Below are positions 43,965-56,934 of a DNA stretch of 64,000 nucleotides, piece after piece (the first letter of the stretch is position 1; the number at the start of each line of letters is the position of its first letter). This stretch comes from Gonapodya sp. JEL0774 (Eukaryota; Monoblepharomycota; Monoblepharidomycetes; Monoblepharidales; Gonapodyaceae). Under the pieces are notes generated by a model. It saw only the letters and a list, made by a program, of their open reading frames with translations. It was not told where the DNA came from and made no database searches. The stretch spans positions 1-64,000 of the forward strand of contig JADIIX010000112.1 of assembly GCA_027604505.1 (NCBI GenBank), read 5' to 3'. Both the position numbers and the translations under genes were made by a program.

Positions 43965-44906
43965 CTATACGAGGGATAACGGGGGAGAACAAGAGGGTGT
44001 GAGGGGTTGGAACTGCGTCGGGGTTGGTGTGGGTAACGGACGTTCAAGGTAATCCATGCCGAGCAAGAATCCCACCACTCCCCTCATGTGATGGCATGTG
44101 TCTCTTACAAAAACTATTTTGACACTCACTCCCTCTTCCGACACCCGTTCGCTCTTGTGCCCCGACGACCACACCTGTGTCAGCAGCGTGAGCAAGCGTC
44201 CGTCGACCTTATGCTCCTGGACAGTTTGTACGAGTTTTCGCTTGAGCTCGTCCCGGCGAAGGTGCAGATAGAGGTCCTAAAACGGGTTGAGGGAAGAGGA
44301 CGTCCGGGTGGTTGGTGGAGGACCGGTTTCGGAACACACGACGCACTCCTGGACTGACGTTCCGTTCCCTCTTCGCGCCCCCTTGCTGCAACTCACGTGC
44401 ATCTCTGCCAGCTCTGGCAACTCGAGAATCCCAAGAATCATCGCGATATCCCGACATATCTCCTTATGTCCCGCGCGGAAATCCTTCACCTGACACTCCT
44501 TGTCGCAATACCACGCCCTGATCAGGGAGTAACCATCGGGAGGGGGGTTTGTTCATCCACGATTAAAAATCCGGAAAATAGATCGTGTCATCCTTTGGAC
44601 GACGGACCAAGAATGAATCGCGTACACCGGCACACTCACTCCGTCCGCCTCGGGACTCCCCATCCCATCCGCGGGGACGGGGCGGGCAACTCACCCTCGA
44701 CACCTCGAGCACCGTTTCAGACCCGCCGGTCGCGATCCGCACAGAACACACCGCTTGGCGTCCCGGCGCGGTTCCGAACCACCTGTACCTGCACCTCCAT
44801 CACCGCCGCCGTCGTCCCGGAGAAGTCGAGCGAGCTGGGGCAGGTGTTCACCAAGGATGATCGATTTGCCGAGTGTGACGGTTTTGGAGTCGGGATCGAT
44901 GCGCAT
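43965..44906 (-). CDS. MYND-type zinc-finger protein
   Basis: Starts at the ATG 44906 (MRIDPDSKTVTLGKSIILGE). A MYND finger is split by an intron: CVLCGSRPAGLKRCSRC, then WYCDKECQVKDFRAGHKEIC. Together they fit C-x2-C-(7-11)-C-x2-C-(4)-Y-C-x3-C-(7)-H-x3-C. The exact splice phase between the two halves is not settled. A helical exon follows (DIAMILGILELPELAEMH), then DLYLHLRRDELKRKLVQTVQ, and a final exon (GVVGFLLGMDYLERPLPTPT) ending at 43965. MYND fingers bind proline-rich partners and often accompany SET or other domains; none is present here, so this is a small stand-alone MYND protein. Confidence 0.7.
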
Positions 44907-45290
44907 TGGCGGGTTGGGGTGGGGAATAAGAGATTAGCGCAAATGGTTCCGTCGGAAAGAAGAGGAAGGTATTTTCGTCGATCGCTTCATGTCAAAACAC
45001 ACTCTCCGGCAAGAAAAAAAATATGACACTGAACAGTTTGCGTTATTCGTAAATCTATTGTAATCTTATATGAGACGATGCATCTTTTTCCGGAAGCTGA
45101 GAAGAGATAATGAGTCAGCCCACTCAAACCCCACCCAGGAAGCTCGTAATAATAGTTGAGGAAACTAAACACCGTTCGCATAGTGGCTTCAGTTCACTGT
45201 GCTCCCAAGTTTCTCAAACTGTGAGATTTACGACGGAATGTTGGGGTAAGTGTTAGAAGCACCCAACATACGCCCCTCGCGCCGTTACTC
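44907..45290. other. Promoter of MYND gene and 3' flank of LEU2
   Basis: 380 bp, AT-rich, with no gene. It lies between the LEU2 stop and the MYND start codon, both genes on the minus strand. Confidence 0.5.
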
Positions 45291-47149
45291 CTAACTCACC
45301 CTCTCCCTCACAGCCCTCACGACCGCCTCTCCCACTTCCCCCGTCGTATTTTTCCCCCACAAGTCCGGCGTCCTCAGTGCCAGTCCCCCCTCGTGCACGT
45401 CGTCCAGCACGTACCGCACCGCGTCCTCGATGGCGTCGGCTTCCCGCGGCAGCTTCAACGAGTATCTGACCAACATGGCCGCAGAGAGGATCGAGGCGAT
45501 AGGATTAGCCATGTTTTTGCCGGCGATGTCGGGGCCTGTGCCGTGGACTGGCTCATACTGCGCGAGTGGTGGGCGGCGATTGTGGTAGTTTATGGACATT
45601 TTGTGAGAATTGGTTTCTGGGTACAGTGTGGGTAGAGCTTTTGACTCACAAGGGCAACGCCAATGTCGCCGATGCCGTTCGTGCTTGCGCTAGGAGCCAA
45701 GCCCAGTGAGCCCGGTATACCAGAGGCCTCATCGCTGTTTATAGAGGTATAAAACATCATGGAATATGTGAGGAGAGTGCACTTCAAACTAGAAAGACGG
45801 GATCATTCACCTTAGAATGTCTCCAAACATATTATCGGTAACGACGACGCCGCTGTTCAAGTCGAAGTGAGGGTGCCGTCCGCATTCACGGGATCAAACA
45901 AACTAAAGCGCCAGGTCTGGCCGAGGAAGCACTTACTTGAATGCGCGAGGGTTTTTGAGCATGATGAGACACGCTGCATCGATCAGAAAGTGTTTCGTCT
46001 CCAGCTGCGGGCTTCCGGCATCGAAACATCTCAGTGCCTCGCTCGTGAACACGCCATACCGGAACCAAAAAACCAACTCACAACTCGCGCGCCATGGTCT
46101 CGTTGAACACGCGTCTCCACAATCGAGACGACGCCATGACGTTGTACTTGTCCACGTTGATGACGGGCCATGGCGGGCTGTGCTGGAGGGCGAGTTGTGC
46201 GGCCGCGCGGGTGATCCGTTCGATTTCGGGGACGGTGTAGTGGCAGGTATCGTAAGCTTCGATTTCGAGAACGATGGTTACACGTGATGAGATTCAAAGG
46301 ATATCCAAAGATGGGTCTATTGAATTCAAGTTATGACGTTCCGGAAACACGTGATGAAACACACACCTTCAAAGCCATCGTCCTCCTTGCGTTCCCCATA
46401 ATATGATCCACCCGCGTTCTCCCTTAGCACGATGAATGAGACGTCCTTGACGATTTCCTCTTTCAGCGAGGACAATTTGTAGAGTGATTTCGAAGGGAAA
46501 AAAGTGGGCTTACGGACGAAGTTATTGGGCTAACGTAAATTATTGGCAATCAATGGTACTTGATACCAACCCTTATGTTGCAGTAGAGTTGCAATTCTTT
46601 TCGCAAGTGAAGCAGTCCCCATTCCGGGCGCTTATGGGGCTCCTTGGCGCCTGTCCATTTGGGCCCTCCCACACTACCGAAAAAGATCGCGTCACAAGAT
46701 TTGCAAGCTTCGAAGGTTTTGTCGGGCAGTGTGGTGCCTGTTGAAATGCTGTGAGAATGCGGCACGGAACACAATGTGTGGAATGCCCGTATAAATCGCC
46801 CACCGTATTTGTCGATTGCATCTCCACCCATCTCATGTTCCTCGAACTCGATAGGAATGGCTTCGTGGGTTGGTGCAGAGCAGTTGATGTTCATGGGGTT
46901 CGATGGAGTCAATATTTGGTTCCGATCCTAATTTGCTGGATGCAGGTCGCTTGGCGTGGAAAACCGCGTCAAGAATTACCTCGAAGATCGCGCACAAGCT
47001 TCAAGACCTCTACGCCCCAAGGGGTCACTTCCTAGTTAGTGGTGACAGATTGTTCCTGCACCGTCATCCAACTGAAACACGGCGAAGTGGGTCGTCGAAC
47101 GCACCTTCCCGATGAAATCTCCAGGAATTACCACAATCTTCTTAGCCAT
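45291..47149 (-). CDS. LEU2: 3-isopropylmalate dehydrogenase (leucine biosynthesis)
   Basis: NAD-dependent oxidative decarboxylation of 3-isopropylmalate, the third dedicated step of leucine synthesis. About ten exons from the ATG 47149: [44 protein letters not shown] and [20 protein letters not shown] with SVGGPKW. Then [72 protein letters not shown] and [13 protein letters not shown]. The gene continues with [19 protein letters not shown] (DE metal ligands, GSLGL), [20 protein letters not shown], and a C-terminal helix ending [13 protein letters not shown]. All family landmarks are present. The last codons VS-TAG coincide with a GTGAGTTAG word, so a further tiny exon is possible but not needed. 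Confidence 0.93.
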
Positions 47150-48155
47150 CAGTCTTGCTAACGGGTTACGAAGCGGATTCGAAAAGAAGGATATCCCGGC
47201 GTATCGGAGGCTTTTCTCCAAATCCCCGCCGGATGTCCTTTACTCGAAAATCTGAACCCGAAAGTTTATCCAACGGCCGCGGTGGGAGCTCCAGAGATAC
47301 ATAGCACATATAGCTCCCACAAATCTGCTTGGCTCTGTGCAAGTTTAGTTTGTAGGATACTACTGTCTGAGCGCGTACATAAACTTTATATTTCAGCTGT
47401 GAAACCGCCGGCACTCGGCCGACATTCGCCCCAGCCCACGCAGCAAATAGAAGACCCCGACATGATCGTGTTTGCTTTATCCGGTCCTGCCTCCAAAGGG
47501 CAATTCCATCCTACGTTTTCAAAGGAGAATACCTTTGTTGATTGTTGCCTTCCTGCGCGGGCCGTTATCCTTACAGCAATATAGTCGTTGGTTCAAGACA
47601 ACTGGCGTCCCCTACTTGAATGTCACCTCATACACCTCATCCCTGCAATGCATGTATTCCACCCACGTCCAAAATTACTACATCGACAGAATTCCTCGTC
47701 AACGTAAAAGGTGCCGCCCTTCATCACGGACTAACCATTGCAAAATGATAACGTGTTCTTCAGCGTAATCAAATTCCGCAGAAGTGACCACAGACCGGGA
47801 TGCAAGAGTGCGTGCCACTCCAGCACTGACTTGGCCCGTAGGAACCAATATCCTCGTTCAACCTTTCCCACCTCCAAGTGCCTCTTTGCGAAATTGAAAA
47901 AAGCAGCAGAGGGTTTGTGGAGTTCCTGGGCCGTTCTATTCAAAGGGAAAGGAGTTACATCAACCTGCCATTTTCGCTCAGTTCTCCAAGGCAAGGAGAG
48001 TGTGACCTGTCGCGATTAGGAATCAGTGCGCGATCCGCGCGATCGCAAATGCTTCTGTTCTCTCGTGCGACCGGCGTTCGAGCGCTTCTTCTTTGAGCCG
48101 GTTGGACATTCAACCAAAGTTTGGCTTGGACGGACAACGACGGAGGGACAGAGAC
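47150..48155. other. 1-kb divergent intergenic region
   Basis: Lies between the start codons of LEU2 (-) and OGT (+). Scattered CCGG words occur, but no Leu3-type CCGGNNCCGG site was found by eye. No gene or RNA recognised. Confidence 0.5.
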
Positions 48156-51100
48156 ATGCCAGGCAGAGCTTTTACCACGCCTCCTCTCGCAATGCATCGG
48201 ATGGATCCTGCTTCTGTTGGTGGTCCGGGCGCTTTTGGGACATTCGGCGTCCCAGAACCAGGGACTTCGCTGAACGGACTGAATTATGCCCCACCCGCAC
48301 CATCTCCTGATACTCTTGGAGGACCTTTCCCGTACGGAATCCAGGTGAATACATCTGCTGTGACCTTTTGCTCATCTCATGGGTCGCGAAAACGTAGTAT
48401 CCTGTTGCCCGCAGCCCAACCCCACGCGAATCGTCCCAATCTCGATCGGACATGACGATCTTCCTTTCGCCAGTGGCACGACTCACCATCATCGGTCTGG
48501 CTCTGTGTCGGATCCTGTGTCATTTGGATCCGTCCCTCCCCCATCCCAACGAATTGCCGGTCACCAGATCGGCTTGTCCCAGAACCCAATGGCAGTGTGG
48601 GAAGTGGCGACTCCGCGATTGATGAACGGGGCTCCCGCATTGACCAACGTGGCTTCCGGAGCAGCGGTGGTGAATGGACCGTTTGGGAGCGGGACGTTTC
48701 TCTCCCGCCAACCTCTTCAGCCTTCGGCCCATCTCCCACGCGTTTCGGACCCTTATGCCTTGCTCTTGCATCATGGCTCAATGCCTAGTGCCTACGGTCA
48801 TCCTCAGCCTTCCTCACCCATGCAGGGTATCTTGCAGGGCATTCCTCAATCGGGTTCCAAGTTCTTTCACAACCGACAGCCGCCCGGCATAATGTACCCC
48901 CTGGCCCAACTCCATCTTGCAGCACCTCCCTCTGCTCAGGCAATGGTTGCACCTGTACTCTATCAGATGCCGTCCGTTGTCCAACAACAACCAGTTCTCA
49001 TCCACACTCCTTATGGCGGGGTGTACATTGCCTCCAACGGCCAAATTTTCCACGCAAGAGATCAGCCGTACGTTGCTGCTGCAGTGGCGTCGGGCGCTTT
49101 GGCACAAGCTGTCACTGCGGCTCGAGCTTTTGCGGAGGCTCAAGTCATCTCCGCGGCGAGTCAGAGCAGGGTTCAAGCGACGCCGGCTGTTCAGCACCCA
49201 GTGAATGTCGAATCCCTACCTCAGCTGGCGCCGTTGCCAAACAAGGAGTGGTTTGGTGAGCTCTTTTTAACTGACCATGTTGCGTCACCATAACAGGATT
49301 GTTCTTTAACGAGCCTCTTTGCTGCTCAGATTATTTCTTGCAGACAGCACACGTCAAGTACAACTCTGGCGAGTATGCTGCTGCCCTCTCTATTCTACAA
49401 GAATTGCACGCTGCGTACTCCAGCAATTTGCCAACACTGCTGCTGCTCGGTTGCACTTGTTACTCGCTTGGCTTGCACCAGCTCGCTGTGTCTTACAATG
49501 AGCAAATTCTTGCCGTCGACCCTAATTTCGCCGAAGCATACTCTAACCTCGGAACAACCTTCCGCGCCATGGCCCAATCCGGCACCATCACCACAGCGAG
49601 TTGGGTAAACGCATCTCATCCATCGGCCCTCCTGGCCAGCTCTTTTCGAAATTCTTCTGAGTTAATGGATATTGCTGAGAAGTGTTATCGTCAAGCTATT
49701 GCTATCCGCCCAAAGTACTGGGATGCCAGTATCAATTTGGCCGGTATGCTGTCAGGTTTGGGGAGGTTCCGGGAGGCATTGGATGTCTACGATGAGATTG
49801 AGCGCCGAATGGAGGAGGATTTTGCTGAAGATGAACGGATGAATAGCATCATGAAGGATATTGGCGGCGTTGACACTGCAAACGTTGACAATGACAGACT
49901 ACTGTCAGCCAGTCTCATCGATGCCGAAAAGCGGAGAAAACATCGAGCAATGATGGCGCGAGCACATGGACTCGTACCGCCAAATGAGAACAGCGGCTTC
50001 ACGTCAGCACGGCGGAAAGATCTGTACTATGCTAAAGGAAATCTTTGGTACGCCTCTGGCGACGTATGGGCAGCAAAACGAGAGTACTTGAAAGCACTCG
50101 TTTGTGTCGGACTCGACGTTCGTGCTGTGTACGATTCATGCCAAGCAGGAATTCTTCCATTACCCACCGTCACACCGGCTCAAGCGTTACAGATTTTGCA
50201 TCGGAAGCCAACAATCACGGATCCCGCTGGAGAGAGTCTGTACTCACCCACAATCTCAAGTACCCTACAGACACTCGCAAAGATGTATCAGGACTCTCAG
50301 CTTCCCCACCTTGCTGTTGCGTTCTACTACATCTCGTTGTCCATTCACCCGACAGCAAACACGTGCAACAATTTGGGCATTCTTCTGTCTCCTCAACGCC
50401 TTGATGAATCAATAGCGTGGTATGAGCTTGGTCTGCAGCTTGACGCAACTCACGTTCACCTGTACACTAATCTCGGATCGGCACTGAAGGATCGCGGCCA
50501 GACGGCCGAGGGTATCAACTGCTATCAGCGAGCCATTGCGCTGCAACCTGATTTCTACATTGCGCTCGCAAACCTTGCAAATGTTTTCAAGGACCTGGGG
50601 CGCGTGGACGAAGCAATCGACCTGTATCGGCGAGCACTCCGTTGCAAGCCCGATTTTGTAGAAGCGTTCTGCAATTATGTCAATTCTCTCCTGTTCGTCT
50701 GCGATTGGACGGATCGTGAAGAGAATCTAGGGAAGATTAGTGACGTTGTGAACTCTCAGCTGAGGGAAGGGAAGAGGACCAACCCCAAACAAGTTCCAAC
50801 CGTCCTTCCGTTCCACACCTTCACTTACTCAAGCCTTTCAGCCTACCAAGTGCGAGAAATTAGTCGGAGAAATGCTGAGAGAGTTGTGTGGAGTGTTGTT
50901 ACTAGTGATTGGTAAAGGAGACATTTTCTCGCGCATAATCATCGGCGGGAGTTGATACTCACTATCACTTTCGTAGGTTCCCCGGCTTTCCAATCCGGCC
51001 TATCAAAATCAGCCGTATGGCGAGTGTCGTATCAAGCGGCTCTCCCGTGGAACTAATGCAGGCGTGGTCGCGTTTCGCCGCTGCGTCAAACAATCTCACC

Positions 51101-53622
51101 AACCTTGTTCCCAGCGCAACCAACATTTCCGCACTGGCCTCTCGAGCGAGCTCTTATCCTTATCCTTATCCCCTGCCTCCTCTGCCGAATCCTCACATCA
51201 AGATAGGCTATGTTTCTTCCGATTTCAATAATCACCCTCTCGCACATCTTATGCAGTCGGTGTTTGGTCTGCACAATCCGGAGAAGTTCCAAGTGTATTG
51301 CTACTCACTGTCACCAACGGACGACTCTCCGTACCGCAAGAAGATAGAGCGCGAGTCGTTCATGTTTGTGGATGTGTCTTCCTTGGGTGCCAAGGAGATA
51401 ATCGAAAGGATCGTCAGTGACGGTATTCATATTCTGGTAAATCTGAATGGATATACCAAGGGAGGACGGAACGAGATATTTGCAGCGCGACCAGCTCCTC
51501 TTGCTATGACGTACATGGGATTCGCCGGGACAATGGGGGCTGGATCTGTGGGTGACTTCGAAGTCGAAGATGATGAAGTCAACACATTCAACGCCAACAT
51601 GAGTGACGAAATCCAGGAGGACGACCCTGAAATTGCCTTTTTTGATGGGATTGCAGACCGGTGGATGGACTATTTTGTTGCGGACGAAGTCGCAGCACCG
51701 CGTCGTGTTGTTTGCGATGAACCCGACAATGTGGAGTTGCTGGCTTATTTGCACTCTGGCACATCACGGCGAACCAAGTACTGGGCGCGAGACACTCAGC
51801 GTGTATTCACAGAGTTCATGGTGTACATGCCCCACTCTTACTTCGTCAACGACCACCGGCAGGGTTTCCGAGAAGAAGAAATCGCCGATATTGATAAGAT
51901 GGTTACAACTGGGTCAATCATCCCGGTGGAAGGCTACTGTCCTTATCCGGAGATGTTTGAGGATGAAAGCCACCTAACAGAGGAGGAAAAGGTCAGATGG
52001 CGGAAAGAGGAGATCCGACGGCTTCGAATGAGAGCGGAACTGTTCCCGAAGGTTGCGGAAGACACGGTGATTTTCGCGAACTTCAACCAGCTGTACAAGG
52101 TGCGCGGAGTAGCCATTGGCTATGACATTTACCCACAACGTAATCAATTTTCATTGTCAGATCGATCCTCTTATCTTTCGTACCTGGTGTAACATCTTGC
52201 GAAGAGTTCCAAACTCGATTCTTTGGCTTCTTCGTTTCCCTCCGGCTGGAGAGGTACATTTGAAGCAAAGAGCTAAGGAGTACGGAGGAGAAGAAGTTGC
52301 GCAGCGAGTGATCTTCACTGGTGGGTTGATGTTAGTCCCATGTCTCTTGTCACTATCCTCATTCCCTTTCTTCAGACGTCGCATCCAAGCACCTGCACAT
52401 TCACCGTGGTCGCATTGCCGACCTGTTTCTCGATACTCCTGAGTGTAATGCTCATACGACTGCAGCTGATATCTTGTGGAGTGGAACACCTTTGATCACA
52501 TATCCAAAGTATGAGTTCAAGATGTGCTCTCGTGTTGCTGCGAGCATTGCGTATGGAACGGGCACGTGGCCTGAAGCAGAGCAAGCGGACATGATGAGGG
52601 AGCTTGTTTCGATCCAACACCTGGAAGATACTAACTGGGAGGCGGTGCAGGAGCAAGCCTTGCGGTACGCAGAACAGAAGGGCAAGATCGTTACAGGAAC
52701 GTCTTCTCTCCATGGAAACGATAATTGGATAGAGCTTGAAGGAATGAAGCAAATTCGAGGAGGCAAGACCGGTCGAAGCGAACGGTTGAGAAGCCCGGCG
52801 TACCTCGGACACCTGATGGTTTGTACGAGCTATCAGGAGTATGAGGATAGAGCAGTGAGTTTTGGCGCCGGGTTGAAATGGGGATGGAAAGCGATTGCAC
52901 AACCGAACACCAGGACGCTGTCTGAAGTGCATTCGCAAGGTATTACGTGGAACCGCAACGAAGATTCGTTGGATACGCGGAGCCAAACTCGCCAAACGAG
53001 CGGTCAGGGCAAGGAGCTTTCAAGAGAGATAAGCTCGACCGCTCCGACAAAAATCAAACCTCCTTCGGCGGTGCACGCCCACAATGTAGTACACCAATTT
53101 GGACTTGGCTTTTCGACTCCTTTCCTCACAGCTTCAAGTCCAACCACACGAAACCAGTTGCAGACACCGTTCTATCCAACGAAAGCCGCGCCAACCCACA
53201 TATTTGCACCATACGGACCACTCGTTCGACTGAGGAGACGATTGTTTCTCAATCGCGAGGACATGCCCTTGTTTGATACGGCAAAATGGGTGCGAGACTT
53301 GGAACGGGGTATTTTGGACTGCTGGGCCAGATGGGAGCGCGGCTGGGCGAAGCTGCAAGCGCGCAACAGGCGGGAAATCGAAGAGGGTGGGGCCAACGGA
53401 CTGGGAAGACTGGAATCTCGGGATCCTCCAGGTGCAGGAGAACGAAAGAAGCGCCGACGTGAGGCAGAGAGTAGTACTTTTGAGAACAATTCGCTGCCGC
53501 GTGGGAACATCGGGGGCAGGGCCATCATTCGGCAAAGCGGGTCAGTTGAGCACGTTCAAGGTCGGAGGGTCTCCACCAGGTGCATCTGGATAGAAGACGA
53601 GTTGTTGACTCCTAGATGGTGA
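48156..53622 (+). CDS. O-GlcNAc transferase (OGT/SPY-type, GT41)
   Basis: Transfers GlcNAc from UDP-GlcNAc to Ser/Thr of nuclear and cytosolic proteins. The ATG at 48156 (MPGRAFTTPPLAMHRMDPAS) and the second exon from 48413 give a ~370-residue disordered Gly/Ser/Gln/Ala-rich N-terminus (e.g. VLYQMPSVVQQQPVLIHTPY). Then TPR units: TAHVKYNSGEYAAALSILQE, AYSNLGTTFRAMA, NLGSALKDRGQTAEGINCYQ and LANVFKDLGRVDEAIDLYRR. The catalytic half has HIKIGYVSSDFNNHPLAHLM, GIHILVNLNGYTKGGRNEIF, VYMPHSYFVNDH and FANFNQLYK|IDPLIFRTWCNIL. It continues RRVPNSILWLLRFPPAGEV, HRGRIADLFLDTPECNAHTT and ILWSGTPLIT. The base His (NNHP) and the Lys of VASK are kept. The domain between the catalytic lobes is reduced to ~100 acidic residues, and a ~270-residue basic/disordered C-terminal extension follows. 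Confidence 0.92.
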
Positions 53623-53796
53623 CTTCGTAGAGGTTCATGGTGCCGTTGCAAAATGTTTTATCAACCACCTGAATATACAGTTACTCGGAATTATATTTTA
53701 TTGGGGTGTTTCCGGGGGTTGAGTTACATAGATCAGGTTTCACAATGAGCACGTATAAGTTTCCACGAGCTATACTCACGCATTGATTCGGTAATA

Positions 53797-56650
53797 ATGG
53801 CAGCAGCAGCTTCTCCCGAGCCACCTTCGCCACCATCAACACCTCTTAGTCTGACTGCACGCCTTCGTGAACGCATTTCCTCCCTTCCCCGTGCTATCGC
53901 TTCGCGACCTCTTCGACTAGCATTTTTTGGACTCTTCGTCTATGTAAACGCCCAATCTTACAAAAGACAAAAAGAATTTCTTACTGTTTCCGATTCAACT
54001 GTTCTAAGGTGGCGGCTCGATGTGAGTTTTGGAACAAGATGCTTGTTGCGACAAGGGGAACGAACTGGACAGTACCTTCGCATTCTCATCCAATGTATCC
54101 AATTTCACCCGATTGTCTGACTTGCATTTCGGGATCTCGCGCTGACAGAAAACTTCCATTACGGAAGCTCCCCCGGAGGCTGGCTTTTCGCTTGGTAGCT
54201 TGCTTTCACCGGGTCCAGGAGGGCCGTTGGCGAGCCTTACCCAGAGAGGGGTAACTCTCTACGATTTTATTAAGACTCTGAAAGATGCAGAGAACGATGA
54301 GCGTGTCGTGGGATTAGTACTGGATCTGGCGAGTGCCGGACCAATGGCTGTTCAAGAACGACTGGGGTTGGCCCAAGTGCAAGAAGTGAAGGAAGCTTTG
54401 AACAGCTTTCGAAAAACGAAAATTGAGCAATTCAAGGATACTCCTGAGAAGTGGCAAAAGATGGTTGCTGTCACGGATTCCTTCGGTGAGTGACGCGGTG
54501 GCGCTGAACAGGCTAGCCCCCTAGCATTGGTGCCATGCTAGAAACTCCGGTGCCTATGCTCCAAGATTCACAGGTTGCGTATTACCTCGCGTCATCGTTT
54601 GACTCCATCTCACTTGAGCCGGTCGGCGTGTTACCCTTGGTCGGTGTAAGCGTGAGTTGTTGAGTGAAAAAGTTTAAACGAGAATGACACATCCAGTGAC
54701 CTCAATGAGGGTTGCATGAAACATCGCCAGACTGTACAACCTTTCGTCAAAAATTTATTAGACAGATTGCAATTGTACCCGCGAGTCTTCACCAAGGAAC
54801 AGTACAAGGGGGTATACTCGTTCCTCCAAGGAACTGGGTTTTCCGACCCTATCCGTGAGAATACAACTTCCTTCGTGACATCTTTGAATGATCAGCTCGT
54901 GGAGGGCATCGCTCGTGGACGTTGGAGATGGCTTCATAATGCAGAGGACTCACTCAATCGTATCGAACGAGGGGAGTTTTTGGGAGAATCTGGCGAACCT
55001 GAGGACTACGCAGATGTTGTTGTCACACCGCCAGCCTCAGCATCTTATGATGAGGCCACCGAAAAGGAACGTCGTGCGGCCATCAGCACCGTGGAACGAG
55101 TTCTGGACTTGGGAGGTCTTTCGGCCCGAGAAGCGCTATCGTTGGGGCTTGTTGATATCCTGAACTACCGAAGGCTCATGGTCGAACGTTTCTCGAAAGA
55201 GAAGGCGACTCAAGGAATGTTTGGTGAGAAGAAAGTGAAGGAGAACAAAAGTATGTCTATACCTCGGTGAGTTTATTGCTCGTGGTTTCCTTCGATGAGC
55301 TCGTTCTTGTTTGAAACACATCGGAATGCACTAAGTTACAAAGCTGCCCGAGCGTTTGAAAAACGTACTGGAGTCGCCCGATACGCGAGCACTGCAGGAT
55401 ATCCTTTGCCCGCAGACGCTACACCATCAATAAATCTGTCGGTTTGGAAAACCGGGGAGAAGCCCAAACCTCCCAACAAAGTTACTGTCGGCATGGTATA
55501 TATCACTGGTATGATCAGGAAAGGAGATGGCCACGACGGATCGTCGAACCTTGTTCAAGCACTCGTCGATGCCGGAAAAGACTCTGATATTGAGGCACTA
55601 GTAATAAGGATTGGTGCGCTGAATTTCTGTTTGGCATCTTGAAAAGTCTTGGTTTTGACAGTTGATGATGAACCCCAACCAGATTCTGGAGGAGGTGATG
55701 CAGGAGCATCCGATACGATTTGGGAAGCAGTAAAAGCCGTTTCTAGTTCCTCGGGAAAACCTATTGTTGCAAGTTTCGGTAATACGTGTGCTTCGGGTGG
55801 TACGTCCAGGACCTGTTGTTGCACAGCAAACTGTTACGCCTCTTGATATCGCCCCTCTGTCAGGTTATTACATCGCGGCAGCCTGCAACCGAATTTTTGC
55901 AAGCCCGGGAACTGTGACAGGTAGCATTGGCGTTGCGGCAATGAAGCCCTACGTTTCTGGAGAATTTTTGGACAAAATTGGTGTGACGATTGACAGCATA
56001 TTTACTTCAGAAGGAGCGAAGAACGGCTCCATCTTCCACGATATCGAGGGTCGAACTCTCGATCGCATGTTGAAGAGGATGGAGGAATCGTATGTTATTT
56101 TCAAAAAGAGGGTGGCAGAAGGTCGTGGCTGGAGTTTGGATAAGGTGGGGTCCATTGCGGGCGGTAGAGTTTACACTGGCCTTCAAGCGTACAAGCTTGG
56201 GCTCGTTGATGAATTGGGTGGGACTCACGACGCTGTCCGGTACGCGGCGACAAGAGCAATGGAGAAGCGACTGGACACTTTACCGGAGGAGCTGAAAGCT
56301 ATTGTGGAAAAGGTCGGCAAAGTAGGACCACCGGAAGAAGTTGACCTAAAAATATTTCCTGCACCCAAATCGGTGTTTGCAAGGGGTGAGTTAACAGTGA
56401 ATGTTCTGTGAGCGGACGAGTTTTCGTTAACGTGCCGACGGGTACAGCTGGTGACTTTGAAGACATCGATAACACTCGTTGGCTGCGGATGGCCAGCAAT
56501 TTTGTCTCGGGTGTGGCGATGCAAGTTGCTCGAACAGTGTGGTATTCCAGCGGATCCCACCTTGAATGGGAGCGCAGTTTGGTCGATTTCCCAGGGCGGA
56601 TGGAGACACGTTTCGAAGATAGAACTTTAACGACTGGCCTTCGGACATAA
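53797..56650 (+). CDS. Tandem-type SppA-like membrane serine protease (S49)
   Basis: Signal peptide peptidase A family, Ser/Lys proteases facing away from the cytosol. The ATG at 53797 gives a Pro-rich start, an Arg-containing amphipathic helix and one membrane segment (PLRLAFFGLFVYVNAQSY), then TVSDSTVLRWRLD. The first S49 half: GVTLYDFIKTLKDAENDERV, WQKMVAVTDSFGE (the catalytic Lys region GKP in E. coli SppA), YYLASSFDSISLEPVGVLPL and QPFVKNLLDRLQLYPRVFTK. The second half: KVTVGMVYITGMIRKGDGHD, DTIWEAVKAVSSSSGKPIVA, GNTCASGG|YYIAAACNRI (catalytic Ser; intron inside the motif), GSIGVAAMKPYVSGEFLDKI and YTGLQAYKLGLVDELGG. The last exon ends at 56650 after a short intron (FAR|AGDFEDIDNTRWLRM). 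The full two-half layout matches the 67-kDa SppA of bacteria and plants. Location (mitochondrial or secretory membrane) is unknown. Confidence 0.85.
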
Positions 56651-56934
56651 TATATTCGTGGAAATTTTGGTTTGGCCACTTCCAGATCATCTGGTGCCTC
56701 TTCGTGGAGAGCTTCGAAGGAGTCGTATTGTCCTATGAGCCATCAAAGACGATCCACTCCGCAACCAGCTGAAGAAAGAAGAAATCGAAATCCGAGTTCA
56801 ACGAGAGTGTGAGGTTAATGCCCAACTCACGCTGGTGTCAGGTGATACCCAGACGAACCCCTATTCATTGTCCACACCATGCATACAAACTTTTCAGAAC
56901 ATCTGAGCGGTCACTTTTACGGATTGTTGCCGAC

